Below, one piece after another: positions 1-8,285 of a stretch of DNA of 64,000 nt. The position numbers and the translations under genes are program-made. Source of the DNA: an uncultured Faecalibacterium sp. (GTDB lineage Bacteria; Bacillota; Clostridia; Oscillospirales; Ruminococcaceae); NCBI GenBank assembly GCA_934533135.1, contig CAKTBG010000006.1, positions 1-64,000 of the forward strand, read 5' to 3'. Every line of letters starts with the position of its first letter. Position 1 is the first letter of the stretch. The notes under the pieces are model-generated. The model made no database searches, was not told the origin of the DNA, and saw only the letters and a program-made list of their open reading frames with translations.

Positions 1-67
1 CGAACCACCGAAGCTGAAAAGCAGCAGATTTACAGTCTGTCCCCATTGGCCACTCGGGAACACGCCC
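1..67 (-). tRNA. tRNA-Tyr (GTA), 3' end cut by window edge
   Basis: Read on the minus strand, the 5' acceptor strand GGGCGTG (67-61) is followed by TT, a D-arm of the CCCGAGTGGCC type, and an anticodon loop CTGTAAA (35-29) whose anticodon GTA lies at 33-31. A long class II variable arm and the start of the T-arm (GGTGGTTCG) follow. The class II arm plus GTA identifies tRNA-Tyr. The rest of the T-arm and the acceptor 3' strand lie outside the window. The outermost anticodon-stem pair (27-43) reads A-C, a small oddity. Confidence 0.93.
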
Positions 68-111
68 AGATTCAATTTTATGTCGTTTTCCGTAAGCCGG
101 ACGACTTGTTT

Positions 112-140
112 ATTTTAGCATGGACTTCGGGTTTTGTCAA
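112..140 (-). promoter_or_regulatory. sigma-A type promoter of tRNA-Tyr
   Basis: Minus strand -35 TTGACA (140-135), 17-base spacer and -10 TAAAAT (117-112). This places initiation about 35-40 bases before the tRNA 5' end. It shows the tRNA is transcribed separately from the phage cassette upstream, which ends in its own terminator. Confidence 0.8.
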
Positions 141-221
141 CCATTTTTTCCGTTTTTCATCCGGATTTTTTCAATCTTTCAAATTTTATCGTATGGACGC
201 TTTTCTTTTTCGCAGCAGTGC

Positions 222-250
222 AAAAACCGCCCGGCGGTCTGCCGGACGGT
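222..250 (-). terminator. intrinsic terminator of the phage cassette
   Basis: Minus strand inverted repeat ACCGTCCGG / CCGGGCGGT followed by TTTTT. It lies ten bases past the stop codon of the last phage gene, so the structural operon ends here, before the tRNA promoter. Confidence 0.8.
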
Positions 251-259
251 CTGTTGGCC

Positions 260-1570
260 TCATTGGTTCATCTGTTTCAGGATCGCAGTGATCTGCGCGT
301 CGGAGTATCCGTTTTTGAGCAGCTCTGTCCGGATCGCACTGTCGCTCCGCCCCTGACTGCGCAGCCGTGCTGCCTCGAAGGGCACAGCCGTTCCGCGCAG
401 ACCGCTCCGGCTCATGTTCAGGCTGCCGCCGGTCAGAGTACCGCTCTGGGTGCTGCCGGTGTCCGCCGCACCGGTTTCGGCCGCTGCCTTCGCCGCACTC
501 TGCGCTGCTTTCGCCTGCTTCAATGCCCACTCGCCCTTGGCGATGTCCAGCTTCTCCGCAGTCACATTGTTGTTGAACTTCTGCTGGGCAAGGCTGTCCT
601 GATACTGCTGCTCTGCCTGCGCGTTCTTGTACTGCTGCTGCGTCAGGTTGTCCTGCCGCTGCTGTTCCTGCATCTGCTGGCTCCATGCGGTGTCCGCACG
701 CTGCGCCTCGTATGCACGGTTGCCCGCGTAGATGTTGTACCCGCTGTTCAGCAGGCTGCTGGCCATCGACCCGATCCCTGCCGTTCCGGTGAAGTAAAGC
801 TGCACCGCGTCACCCAGCAAGCCAAGAATGGCCATCGCGTTGTTGAAACTCTGCTGCTTCTGCGCGGCCTTGGTCTGCTCCTGCGCTGCATAATATCCGT
901 GCAGGCTGTCCAGCCGGCTCAGGTAGTTCTGATACTGGCCGTAGTCCTGCGCGTAGGCCGCGTTGTAGTCGCTGTCCTTCTGCTCCAGCTGCTTGTAATA
1001 GTCCGAAAGCCGCTCACTGTACTGTTTCTGGGCCGTTTCCTCCTGCATTCCCAGTTGATCCAGCTGGGTCACCAGCGCGTCGCCGCCGCTGTTGTAGGTA
1101 TCCAGTGCCAGCTGGTACAGGGTCGGGATGGCCGCATTGAGGCCGTTCATCTGCTGCTGATACGCCTGCTGCGCCGCACTGACGGCGTAGCTCGAGCCGT
1201 AGCCGCCGGTCAGCGCAGCCGCCTGTGCCGCTGCGTCTGCGCTGGCGTTGGCCGCGTTCTGGGTGTAGGCCTGCGCATACTGGCGGTAAAGCGGGTCCTG
1301 CGCATAGTCGTACCGGAAGCTTTCCCGGTCGTTCAGCTGCCCCAGCAGGTCGTCGATCTTTCCCTGATACCGGCTCTGGTAATCCGCCGGGCGGCTTTCC
1401 TGCCACTGTTTCAAGGCCGATCCTGCCTCCTGCACCTTCTCCGAAGGCGTATACTGCGCACCGGCCAGTGCGCGTTCCACGTCGGTGCGGCTGTTCAGCC
1501 CCGCTGTGGAATACGCCGCGTCCGGGCGGTTTTGGGTCTCCTGCTCCTCCTTCTTTTTCTGTGTTGCCAT
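260..1570 (-). CDS. glutamine-rich phage virion protein, possible DNA-ejection/internal protein
   Basis: 436 aa. I do not recognise a named domain. The protein is rich in Gln, Ala and Tyr with long predicted helices (about residues 60-230 and 290-370), and a short hydrophobic glycine-containing stretch sits near residues 245-280. The C-terminus forms a compact helical motif with repeated Leu/Ile spacing. As last gene of a capsid cassette, directly after the nozzle-like gene, a helical Q-rich protein with a hydrophobic centre resembles the internal or ejection proteins of short-tailed phages. That role is inferred from position and composition only. The start ATG is preceded by GGAGGTGAAACA, a good ribosome binding site, and the gene ends just before an intrinsic terminator. 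Confidence 0.75.
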   Translation of the reverse strand: MATQKKKEEQETQNRPDAAYSTAGLNSRTDVERALAGAQYTPSEKVQEAGSALKQWQESRPADYQSRYQGKIDDLLGQLNDRESFRYDYAQDPLYRQYAQAYTQNAANASADAAAQAAALTGGYGSSYAVSAAQQAYQQQMNGLNAAIPTLYQLALDTYNSGGDALVTQLDQLGMQEETAQKQYSERLSDYYKQLEQKDSDYNAAYAQDYGQYQNYLSRLDSLHGYYAAQEQTKAAQKQQSFNNAMAILGLLGDAVQLYFTGTAGIGSMASSLLNSGYNIYAGNRAYEAQRADTAWSQQMQEQQRQDNLTQQQYKNAQAEQQYQDSLAQQKFNNNVTAEKLDIAKGEWALKQAKAAQSAAKAAAETGAADTGSTQSGTLTGGSLNMSRSGLRGTAVPFEAARLRSQGRSDSAIRTELLKNGYSDAQITAILKQMNQ

Positions 1571-1601
1571 TGTTTCACCTCCTGAATTCCTGTTTTTCCG
1601 C

Positions 1602-1790
1602 TTACTCTGTTCCGAAAAGCCGCCCTTGCAGCTCTTCCGACAGATTTTCCGTGTCGAGATTGCTCAGGATATACTGCAGCTGCTCCTGCATCTGGTAGAG
1701 ATAGTTCCGCAGGGCACGGCTGTCCTCCGGATCCATCCCTTCGCTGAACTTCGGCAGCCCGATCTTCCCGAGCCCTGAAATGCTTGCCAT
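1602..1790 (-). CDS. small phage protein of unknown function
   Basis: 62 aa, starting MASISGLGKIGLPKF and containing a short helical region with the acidic and amide-rich stretch expected of a coiled-coil or adaptor protein. The frame stays open far upstream, but the ATG at 1790 is chosen because AGGAGAAGAACG precedes it and because a longer form would run through the dispersed repeat at 1811-1864 and into the nozzle gene. It lies between two virion genes in the same direction, so a minor structural role is likely. No family recognised. Confidence 0.65.
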   Translation of the reverse strand: MASISGLGKIGLPKFSEGMDPEDSRALRNYLYQMQEQLQYILSNLDTENLSEELQGRLFGTE

Positions 1791-1810
1791 CGTTCTTCTC
1801 CTTCCTGTTC

Positions 1811-1864
1811 TTGGCTCTCCCTTCGGGAGAGCTGGCAAAGCCGTCAGGCTTTGACTGAGAGGGC
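1811..1864. repeat. dispersed palindromic repeat, module A, inside phage cassette
   Basis: Contains the GGCTCTCCC / GGGAGAGC palindrome, then a second imperfect hairpin ending in TGACTGAGAGGGC. The same module recurs at about a dozen intergenic sites in the window. Here it overlaps the 3' end of the nozzle-like gene and supplies its last codons and stop. Confidence 0.85.
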
Positions 1865-3712
1865 ACCTTTCGCCGCTGCCCTCGTCCTTGCCACGCTCCG
1901 CAGAACGATCTGCCCCCTGCCCCGCAGCCGGAGCCGGAAGATCCCGCACCGGCGGGGCACAAAGGACAGATCGGCGCATTTCCGCTTCTGCTCTGCCGTC
2001 AGAACCGCCGCCGGTTCCCATCCGCCGCCGTCGTAGCTGACGTCCAGTTCCACCCGGCTTTGGGTCTCCGCGTCCAGCCGGAAGGTCAGCCGCGAAAGAT
2101 ACTGCTCCTCCGTCCGGTCCAGCCCGATTTCCCCCGTCACCAGCGAAAACGCGACCGCTTCCTCCACACCGTCGGCGTTTTCCCAATCCGGTTCCCGGCT
2201 GGGCTCGGCCGCCCAGAGGTCGCTGCCATCCCAGAGATAAAGCTGCCCTCCGGCAGCGCAAAGCTCCTGCGAGCAGACACTTTCTTCCTGCCAAAGCCCC
2301 CGTTCGGTGTCGTAGACCAGCAGCCGGGAGCCGTCGCTTCGGGTCAGGTGCAGGTAATACCGGCCATCCAGCGCACCGCCCGCCGCGTACTCCGGATGGA
2401 CCAGCCGCCGGGCGTCCAGTGCCGTGGAGACCCGGGTCGGCAGGCTTCCATCCCACGCCATCACGCCTTCCGGCGAGAGGTAGTAGAGCGTTTCGTTCAG
2501 GACGCAGAGGCTTTTTGCCGCATTTTTGGCTACGCCCCGGCAGCGCAGGGAGCTCAGCTGAAAGTCCGACGGCTTCGCGCCGTACAGCCTGTGAAGGGCG
2601 TTTTCTTTGAAGAACAACGCCGCGCCCATGCAGGTGGCCGCACCGGTAAAGGGGCCGTCGCTGCCGACGGTCACCGCGTAGCTGTCCGCCGCAATGCCCC
2701 GGTAGGAGAACCAGTTGGTGGGGTCACCCAGCTTCGAGCCATAGATGACGTTTTCCCTGCTCGAGCAGCCCCATACCCGATTGTCGCACTCGGTCAGATA
2801 GTCAAGGTCGGGCACCCGGCGTTCCAGCCGGACGGGATCCTTGCTTTCGCAGACCACCGTATCGTTTCCACTCAGACTGACCCATTTTGCCGTGCCGCCC
2901 GTGTGGATCAGCTTGCCGAAAAATCGCTCTCCGCCGGGTGTCGCCTTGACCCGGATCCAGTTGTCCGCTGCTGCATAGACGATCCTATCTCCGTCCAGCT
3001 CGCTCCACTGGTCGGCCTGCTCCGCTGCCGTTCCGCTGAGGGTGATGGTATCCCAGACCTTGAACTGCTTCCCGATGTTTTCCGCCGAGATCCGGCAATA
3101 CTCCAGCGGGATGGCCGACCAGCTGCCCGACGCTGCACTGTATACTTCCAGCACGCTGTCGCTCCTCCACGGTGCCTCCATCCGGATCACTTTCAGAAAC
3201 AGTTGTCCGTCCTTGGGGTCGTCGGGCTCTGTCCGCCCATACCGGGATACCGTGTAGGTCGTGCCGTCTCCGTCGCAGGGTTCCAGTTCCACGGTGCCGG
3301 TGCCGTTCTCCCAGACGGCTCCCAGCGGCGACACCGTACCCTCGGCCGTGTCAAAGGCGATCTTGTCCGGAAAGATCAGGATCTTCGTTCCGATGCCCAC
3401 CAGAGCCTTTTTGCTGTCGGCCACCGCATTTTCCAGCACCTGTGTCGTGCTGCCCGCTCCATCCGGGGTATAGCGCAGCGTTTTTCCGCTGACGATCAGC
3501 AGGCCGTTCAGGTGATACATCCCATTCACGTCCGGCATCGCCCCCAGCTTCCGCCGGGGGCTGCGGGTGCTCAACGCCGGGAAGTTCCGTGCCGAAACAT
3601 TCACCCCCGCGCTGTACTCTGCCTCGGTGCAGCCGTAGGTCTCGTTCAGCCCGCCAAAGACCCGCAGCAGATCACGCTCATTCCGCAGCTGCGGCCGGTT
3701 TGTCAGGATCAT
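1844..3712 (-). CDS. short-tailed-phage tail nozzle/hub-like protein
   Basis: 622 aa. The sequence is beta-rich with repeated aromatic and glycine spacing, including a segment with NWFSYRG, a conserved-looking DGPFTGAA and then YLSPEGVMAWDG. This is the pattern of the beta-propeller nozzle or head-tail stabilisation proteins of P22/T7-like phages; no membrane segments. The assignment is by pattern and gene order (portal, scaffold, capsid, adaptor, then this). The ATG at 3712 is chosen because AAAGGAGAAGGCGT precedes it and the upstream gene stops at 3726; a longer in-frame extension overlaps that gene. The final residues GALSVKA and the stop codon are encoded by a dispersed host-type repeat, so the original C-terminus may have been altered. 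Confidence 0.78.
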   Translation of the reverse strand: MILTNRPQLRNERDLLRVFGGLNETYGCTEAEYSAGVNVSARNFPALSTRSPRRKLGAMPDVNGMYHLNGLLIVSGKTLRYTPDGAGSTTQVLENAVADSKKALVGIGTKILIFPDKIAFDTAEGTVSPLGAVWENGTGTVELEPCDGDGTTYTVSRYGRTEPDDPKDGQLFLKVIRMEAPWRSDSVLEVYSAASGSWSAIPLEYCRISAENIGKQFKVWDTITLSGTAAEQADQWSELDGDRIVYAAADNWIRVKATPGGERFFGKLIHTGGTAKWVSLSGNDTVVCESKDPVRLERRVPDLDYLTECDNRVWGCSSRENVIYGSKLGDPTNWFSYRGIAADSYAVTVGSDGPFTGAATCMGAALFFKENALHRLYGAKPSDFQLSSLRCRGVAKNAAKSLCVLNETLYYLSPEGVMAWDGSLPTRVSTALDARRLVHPEYAAGGALDGRYYLHLTRSDGSRLLVYDTERGLWQEESVCSQELCAAGGQLYLWDGSDLWAAEPSREPDWENADGVEEAVAFSLVTGEIGLDRTEEQYLSRLTFRLDAETQSRVELDVSYDGGGWEPAAVLTAEQKRKCADLSFVPRRCGIFRLRLRGRGQIVLRSVARTRAAAKGALSVKA

Positions 3713-3725
3713 ACGCCTTCTCCTT

Positions 3726-4109
3726 TCACCAGTGCCACTGTGTACCCGGCCGGGGCGGGTAGGTTCGCCGCAGCCACGCCGCCAGCTCTGCCACAATGCT
3801 GTTGTACTGCATCTGTTCTCCGGCATAGCGGTCGTTTTCCCCGAGTGCCGCGTCGATCCGCCCACAGAGATAGTACGGATAGAGCGCGTCGAAGGGTTCC
3901 GGCACCAGCAGGACTGCCTCATCCCGCAGCCCCTCGTTCCACTGCCTGTCCGCGCCCACGGCGTCGTAGCGATCGGTGCAGCTCCGGTCAAAGTACCGGG
4001 CACGCAGCATTCCGTCGGCCTCTTTCAGCCACCGCTGCCGGGTCTCCCGTTCCATCGGGATGCCCGGGCGCAGCTCTTCGGCGCGTGCCAGAGCCTCGCC
4101 CACCGTCAT
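3726..4109 (-). CDS. phage head-tail adaptor-like protein
   Basis: 127 aa, mostly helical, starting MTVGEALARAEELRPG. The motif with many Tyr and Asp residues near the middle (LVPEPFDALYPYYLCGRIDAALGE) and a C-terminal helix with RRTYPPRP resembles the connector/adaptor proteins (P22 gp4 or gp6-like) that sit between portal and tail. Family assignment is tentative. The ATG overlaps the stop of the preceding gene in an ATGA, which indicates translational coupling. The next gene starts 13 bases beyond its stop. Confidence 0.7.
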   Translation of the reverse strand: MTVGEALARAEELRPGIPMERETRQRWLKEADGMLRARYFDRSCTDRYDAVGADRQWNEGLRDEAVLLVPEPFDALYPYYLCGRIDAALGENDRYAGEQMQYNSIVAELAAWLRRTYPPRPGTQWHW

Positions 4110-4300
4110 TCCAGTTCCTCCGCCGCTGCGATCCGTGCCGCGGTGCATTCGTCCTGCCGCTGGCTGTGTTCCAGCACTTCCGCCACCGCGGGCGGCACCT
4201 CCACCTCCACGCCCCGGCGGATCTTGTAGTTCACGCCGTTGACGCTGACAAACAGATCGCCCTGATACCGGCTGTTGTCCTTGAACAGTTTCACTTTCAT
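4106..4300 (-). CDS. small phage protein after the capsid gene
   Basis: 64 aa, starting MKVKLFKDNSRYQGDLFVSV. The first 40 residues look like a small beta fold (FVSVNGVNYKIRRG), and the rest is a charged helix ending EELE. Its position right after the major capsid gene and before the adaptor is one where phages often carry a short head-decoration or completion protein. No family recognised. Its TGA stop overlaps the ATG of the adaptor gene. The start is preceded by AGGAGCAAAAC. Confidence 0.68.
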   Translation of the reverse strand: MKVKLFKDNSRYQGDLFVSVNGVNYKIRRGVEVEVPPAVAEVLEHSQRQDECTAARIAAAEELE

Positions 4301-4385
4301 GTTTTGCTCCTTCTGCCCGTTATCGCAGGGCCATCAATCTTGCATTTTTTGCTTGCTTTCTCGTCCAGCTCAGACTTACCCGGCT

Positions 4386-4443
4386 TGCCAATGGCTCCCC
4401 TTTCGGGGGAGCTGGCAAAGCCGAAGGCTTTGACTGAGAGGGC
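4386..4443. repeat. dispersed palindromic repeat, module A, inside phage cassette
   Basis: GGCTCCCC / GGGGGAGC palindrome followed by a smaller hairpin and TGACTGAGAGGGC. It fills most of the 170-base gap between the capsid stop and the next small phage gene. I see no gene in this gap. Confidence 0.85.
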
Positions 4444-4470
4444 AATCCCACTGACAAACAAGAGGGCAGC

Positions 4471-5505
4471 TCAGTTCGCTGCTGCCATCTCCGAATAGCT
4501 CGACACGCTCTCGATGCGCACCATGTACTGCTCCACCAGACGCTCGGCGGCGCGCATTCCCTTCCAGCCCACCGACGCACGCTGATTCAGCGGGTCGTCG
4601 CCGTAGCCCAGCTGCTTGACGATGTGCTCCAGACCGCCGCCTTCCAGCTCGGTAACGCCATAGGCATGGGCACCCAGCACCAGCGTACCGAACACGGCCA
4701 AAGAGCCGCTGCTGCCGTTGGTCGGGCAGGTGTTGTCCTTCCAGATCTTGGCCTCGCTGGTCTCGATGAAGCGGATGTTGCCCAGCTTGCCGATCTCGCC
4801 CCGGAACATCGTCTCGGGTGCGGCATACTTGTGGACTTCGATCCACTCCTTGGAGGTCTTGAGGTCGTAGGCCGCATACGGATGGATGATGGCCACATAG
4901 CTGTCGCCCAGAGGATCCGCATTCATCGCGCCCAGCTGCGCCGCCGCCTGAAAGAAGAGCTTCGGGGTCAGGGTACAGGTCTTGTCCAGATTCCGGCGGC
5001 TGGTCACGGCGGTCTCAGTGCCGTCCGCCTCCGTCTTAGGCGCATAGATCACATTGGTGCCGCCGGCCAGCACGTCGCGGGTAATGGTGTCCAGCGTGCG
5101 GCCTGCCTGCGACGCCAGCACGCGGGTGGCCTGCACCACATTGTTGTCGATGGCGGTCATCTGGAGCACATCGGTCAGCGGCGTCCAGCCGCCGTACTGG
5201 TGCAGGTCGCTGGTCACCGTAGTCACGGTCAATGCCTGTCCATTCGGGGTCACGCCCTCCGTCAGCGGGGTCTTGGCCTTGGGCAGGCTGTCGTACTTGC
5301 GGAACTCAATGGTCTTGCCGCCGTTCTGGGGCATGGGATAGTAGTCCGCAAACTGGTCGTGGACCAGCCGCGGCTCCGCCTGATCGATGAGACGCTTCTC
5401 GTAGAAGGTCTTCATTTCCTTGGTCATGGTGCCGGTGGTGTTCTGCATCTGGGTGCTTGCGTCGGCAAACAGCTGAAGATTCAGGGTCATCTTGTTGTTT
5501 TTCAT
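4471..5505 (-). CDS. phage major capsid protein, N4-gp56-like, with Prp cleavage motif
   Basis: 344 aa. The body (YEKRLIDQAEPRLVHDQFAD, later GGTNVIYAP, then a C-terminal VKQLGYGDDPLNQR) matches the N4-gp56 family of HK97-fold capsid proteins. The N-terminus reads MKNNKMTLNLQLFADAS. The LNLQLFA core is the motif at which the cysteine protease Prp cuts ribosomal protein L27 and phage capsid proteins in Firmicutes, so cleavage after Ala14 is predicted. The frame is open upstream to 5898, but the ATG at 5505 has AAAGGACAAAAAGC before it and puts the motif exactly at the start. The gene that encodes the likely protease lies 53 bases upstream. Confidence 0.9.
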   Translation of the reverse strand: MKNNKMTLNLQLFADASTQMQNTTGTMTKEMKTFYEKRLIDQAEPRLVHDQFADYYPMPQNGGKTIEFRKYDSLPKAKTPLTEGVTPNGQALTVTTVTSDLHQYGGWTPLTDVLQMTAIDNNVVQATRVLASQAGRTLDTITRDVLAGGTNVIYAPKTEADGTETAVTSRRNLDKTCTLTPKLFFQAAAQLGAMNADPLGDSYVAIIHPYAAYDLKTSKEWIEVHKYAAPETMFRGEIGKLGNIRFIETSEAKIWKDNTCPTNGSSGSLAVFGTLVLGAHAYGVTELEGGGLEHIVKQLGYGDDPLNQRASVGWKGMRAAERLVEQYMVRIESVSSYSEMAAAN

Positions 5506-5558
5506 GCTTTTTGTCCTTTCTGTATTGTGTTTTTTCCAAAACTCCCGCACCGGGAGCC

Positions 5559-6512
5559 TTAAAACTGGATCTTTGCGCCGTGCAGGGCCTGCCGCTCCAA
5601 CGCTTCGCGCTGGGTGCGGGTCATGTGTTCGACGTCGGCTCGGGTCACGGCTGCGCCGCCGGGCTGGGTGCCGTTTTCGGTCGGCCGGAGTGCTCTCTGC
5701 TGGATCCGCTCCACCACGCCCTTCTCCACGGTCTGGGCGGTTCGGCGCAGGGCGTCCTCGTAGTGTACCAGCCGGTAGGCATCCTGCATCCGCATCCCGG
5801 GCAGCTGCATCAGGCGGCGCATTTCCGGGTTCTGCAGTTCCGCCCGGAACGAAAACCCCGGCTGCTCCTGCCGCAGGGTCGTCTCCTCTGCTGCCCACTG
5901 CCGGTGCAGTTGTTCGATCACATTCCGCCCCATCCGGGGCAGGTCGGGCGGCAGCGGGGGTGCTTCCACTGGTTTGGGTGCTTCGCCCCGTTCTGCGGCC
6001 GGTCTGCTCTCCGCCCCTTCCGCCTTGGGTGCAGGTTCCGCCTCCCCCGCCTGCGCCGGGCGCAGGGTGCCGGATGCCATGGCCTGCCGTTCCTGCGCCG
6101 GGCTGAGGCTGGGCGGAGCTGCCTCACCGCCTTCGCCGCTCTCCGCGAACAGCTGCAGATCCATCATGCTTTTTTCGCCCCGGCTGCTGGCGTCGGCGTA
6201 GCGCAGGTGGTCCGGGTAGCGTTCCGCCAACAGGGTAAAACCTGCTTTTGCAAATTCAAAGGCATTCTCCACCTGCTGTGATACCGGCGGCAGAGCTTTC
6301 ACGGCCAGACAAGGTCCCTCCGGGGTTTCCCATGCGTCGCTTTCCACGCCCGATTCGCCCGCCAGCAGATACACCAGCGTCTGCATCAGGATGCTTGCCC
6401 CTGCACAGACGATGTCCTGCCCGGCGGGGGCATATCCCGCGTGCCCGGCCGCCTCCAGCCGGAGCGTCAGCCCCTCCGGGCCGTCGAGTTCATTGTAAAT
6501 CGCTTTGATCAT
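5559..6512 (-). CDS. Prp-type cysteine protease fused to phage scaffold protein
   Basis: 317 aa with two parts. Residues 1 to about 108 form a Prp (YsxB-like) domain: His24 and Cys36 in GHAGYAPAGQDIVCAGAS match the His-Cys dyad, with the same 12-residue spacing as in Prp of staphylococci. Residues 118-123 (DLQLFA, after Met116-Met117) repeat the Prp recognition motif. Residues 124-317 are Ala/Pro/Glu-rich and then helical, as in scaffold proteins. The predicted product is therefore a protease that could free its own scaffold by cutting after Ala123. I chose the ATG at 6512 (MIKAIYNEL) because AAAGGAG precedes it. Met116 could be an internal start, though only a weak GGGGCG lies upstream. Position between portal and capsid fits a protease/scaffold gene. 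Confidence 0.85.
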   Translation of the reverse strand: MIKAIYNELDGPEGLTLRLEAAGHAGYAPAGQDIVCAGASILMQTLVYLLAGESGVESDAWETPEGPCLAVKALPPVSQQVENAFEFAKAGFTLLAERYPDHLRYADASSRGEKSMMDLQLFAESGEGGEAAPPSLSPAQERQAMASGTLRPAQAGEAEPAPKAEGAESRPAAERGEAPKPVEAPPLPPDLPRMGRNVIEQLHRQWAAEETTLRQEQPGFSFRAELQNPEMRRLMQLPGMRMQDAYRLVHYEDALRRTAQTVEKGVVERIQQRALRPTENGTQPGGAAVTRADVEHMTRTQREALERQALHGAKIQF

Positions 6513-6523
6513 CGGTTCTCCTT

Positions 6524-8254
6524 TCACTCCATTATCTTCGCCCTCGCCCGCGTTTCCAGCGATTCCGCCGCACCGGTCAGGGGGTGTTTTGGCTGCGCTG
6601 CCGTCAGCTGCGCCATCTGCACCTGCATCTGATCCAGACGGTGCGCCAGCGTACCGTTCTGCTGCACCCTCTGGCGGACTTTTTCGATGCCCTCAAAATC
6701 CATCATTTCCAGTGCCGCCAGTGCCGCATCTGCATTGTTCGGTGCAAAAAAGCCCAGCTGATAGCACTCCTTGGCCGTTTCGTTCTGCGACAAACGACTG
6801 AAGGTCGATTTCTTCTCCGCGCTCACCACGATGTCGAACACCGGCTCCCGGCTTCCCAGCTCGACTCCGCCCACGCGCTCCACCGGCTGGGAGCGCAGTG
6901 CCGCGCCCGAAAAGGGCAGAAATTCGTTCTCGCCGCTTTTTCCCACGATCCGGAACACCCGCTCTTCGTCGTAGAACTGCCGCATCAGGTCGATGATGAG
7001 ATAGCACTCCTTGGCAAACGCCCGGTACGCACTTTTCAGCATATCGCGGGAGAGTTTCGACCCTGCTTCCTGCAGCGCGGCAATGGCCGAAGCCGCCGTC
7101 ACGCCGCCGGCTGTGCCGCCCTGCGTCATATCCCGGTTGCCGCTGATCTCCTTCAGTTCTTCGATCCGGCTGTTCCGGTAGCTCAGGCTGTTGCCCTGCA
7201 ATCCGGCCACCTGCAGCGGACGGAAGCTGTCGTCGTTCAGCCGCCCGGCCACATGGACGATATCCCGGGAGAAATCCGCCAGTTCTTCTTCGTTCACGCC
7301 GGCTGTGTCGCTGAGGACGTATCGCTGTTTAGCCGACAGCAGCACATTTTCGTCCATGGCATGGTTCATCCGGTCGATGGCGGTCTGGCACTCCTTCATG
7401 ACGTCGATGTACCCAAATCCCGCCGGGCTGTCCTCTTCCATGAAGAGCGGATCGAACACGAAGGGATACTTTCCGTGATCGTAAAAGCCCCGCTCGGCCA
7501 GTGCCGGGTCGTTCTCGCTGGCGTAAAGGACCACCCCGTTGCAGAACTTGCAGTAGTGGAGTACCTCCCGGCCCTCGGGCGAGATCTTTTTGTAGTACCA
7601 GTCCACCACAACGCTCTTGGTGCTGGTATCCAGCCCGCCATCGTGGATGTACCGGGGCACATCCAGCACGCTGGCACTGTGCCCTTCCAGCTGGGGCCAG
7701 CGGTTTTCCAGCCGCTTGCTCTCTTCCAGACGCAGGGAGAAAAAGTGGGGCGAAGACTGGATGTCCTCCACGCCCGGCTCCCAATAGAGCATCAGCAGGT
7801 TCATGGGTCGGATGCTGATCTCGCCCACGCCGCCCCGCTGCTCCGAATCCCAGAATACGCCCTTGACGCCGGTGCCCTGCTTGAGCTTCCTCCACCATGT
7901 GTCGCTGTACACCTGCTCGTAGTCGGCCTGTTCCAGCACCACCGGCAGCACACTCGACAGGACCCGCGCCGTATCCTCGTCGTCGGCCGACCGGGGCAGT
8001 ACATTGGGGGCCGGGTAGTTGTCCATCGCGTCGGCGTGCTTGTTGGCAATGGAGTTGAACAGCCACCCGCTGGACGGCTGGGGCTTACCCTCCATCAGGG
8101 GATTTTTGTAGTTCTTCCAGTGCCCCATCCGGAACCACAGCTCATTGTCCACCAGCCGTTGATCCAGTGCAGCCTTGCCCGCCTTGTACCGCTGCAAGAT
8201 CTGCGCAGCCTCGGCCACCTCTTCTTCCCCGATGGGGAGTTTTGTTTCGTTCAT
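6524..8254 (-). CDS. phage portal protein, P22-like
   Basis: 576 aa. The N-terminal part (LWFRMGHWKNYKN, then WLFNSIANKHADAMDNYP) and the central region with DVMKECQTAIDRMNHAMDE followed by the helical GNRDMTQGGTAGGVTAASAI are those of the large portal proteins of P22-like and related short-tailed phages. Portals form the dodecameric ring at one capsid vertex through which DNA enters and leaves. The gene sits between terminase and scaffold/capsid, the standard order. Its TGA ends 11 bases before the Prp-scaffold start. The C-terminal 60 residues are Gln-rich and helical, consistent with a barrel. The frame is intact. Confidence 0.9.
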   Translation of the reverse strand: MNETKLPIGEEEVAEAAQILQRYKAGKAALDQRLVDNELWFRMGHWKNYKNPLMEGKPQPSSGWLFNSIANKHADAMDNYPAPNVLPRSADDEDTARVLSSVLPVVLEQADYEQVYSDTWWRKLKQGTGVKGVFWDSEQRGGVGEISIRPMNLLMLYWEPGVEDIQSSPHFFSLRLEESKRLENRWPQLEGHSASVLDVPRYIHDGGLDTSTKSVVVDWYYKKISPEGREVLHYCKFCNGVVLYASENDPALAERGFYDHGKYPFVFDPLFMEEDSPAGFGYIDVMKECQTAIDRMNHAMDENVLLSAKQRYVLSDTAGVNEEELADFSRDIVHVAGRLNDDSFRPLQVAGLQGNSLSYRNSRIEELKEISGNRDMTQGGTAGGVTAASAIAALQEAGSKLSRDMLKSAYRAFAKECYLIIDLMRQFYDEERVFRIVGKSGENEFLPFSGAALRSQPVERVGGVELGSREPVFDIVVSAEKKSTFSRLSQNETAKECYQLGFFAPNNADAALAALEMMDFEGIEKVRQRVQQNGTLAHRLDQMQVQMAQLTAAQPKHPLTGAAESLETRARAKIME

Positions 8255-8285
8255 TGCTTCACCTCATTTGTTTGCGTCGCTCTTG

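Noticed and set aside
1..250. tRNA-Tyr as phage attachment site
   Set aside because: The cassette lies at the 5' side of the tRNA, while integrases normally use the 3' end, which is outside the window. No duplicated tRNA piece is seen at 10167-10386.
2060..4498. An 812-residue plus-strand frame over the phage nozzle region
   Set aside because: Antisense to three supported phage genes, no domains and no ribosome site.
6160..6180. GAAAAAAGC as a programmed frameshift site in the Prp-scaffold gene
   Set aside because: The reading phase (GAA AAA AGC) does not fit the X XXY YYZ pattern, and the zero frame stays open into the scaffold, so no shift is needed.
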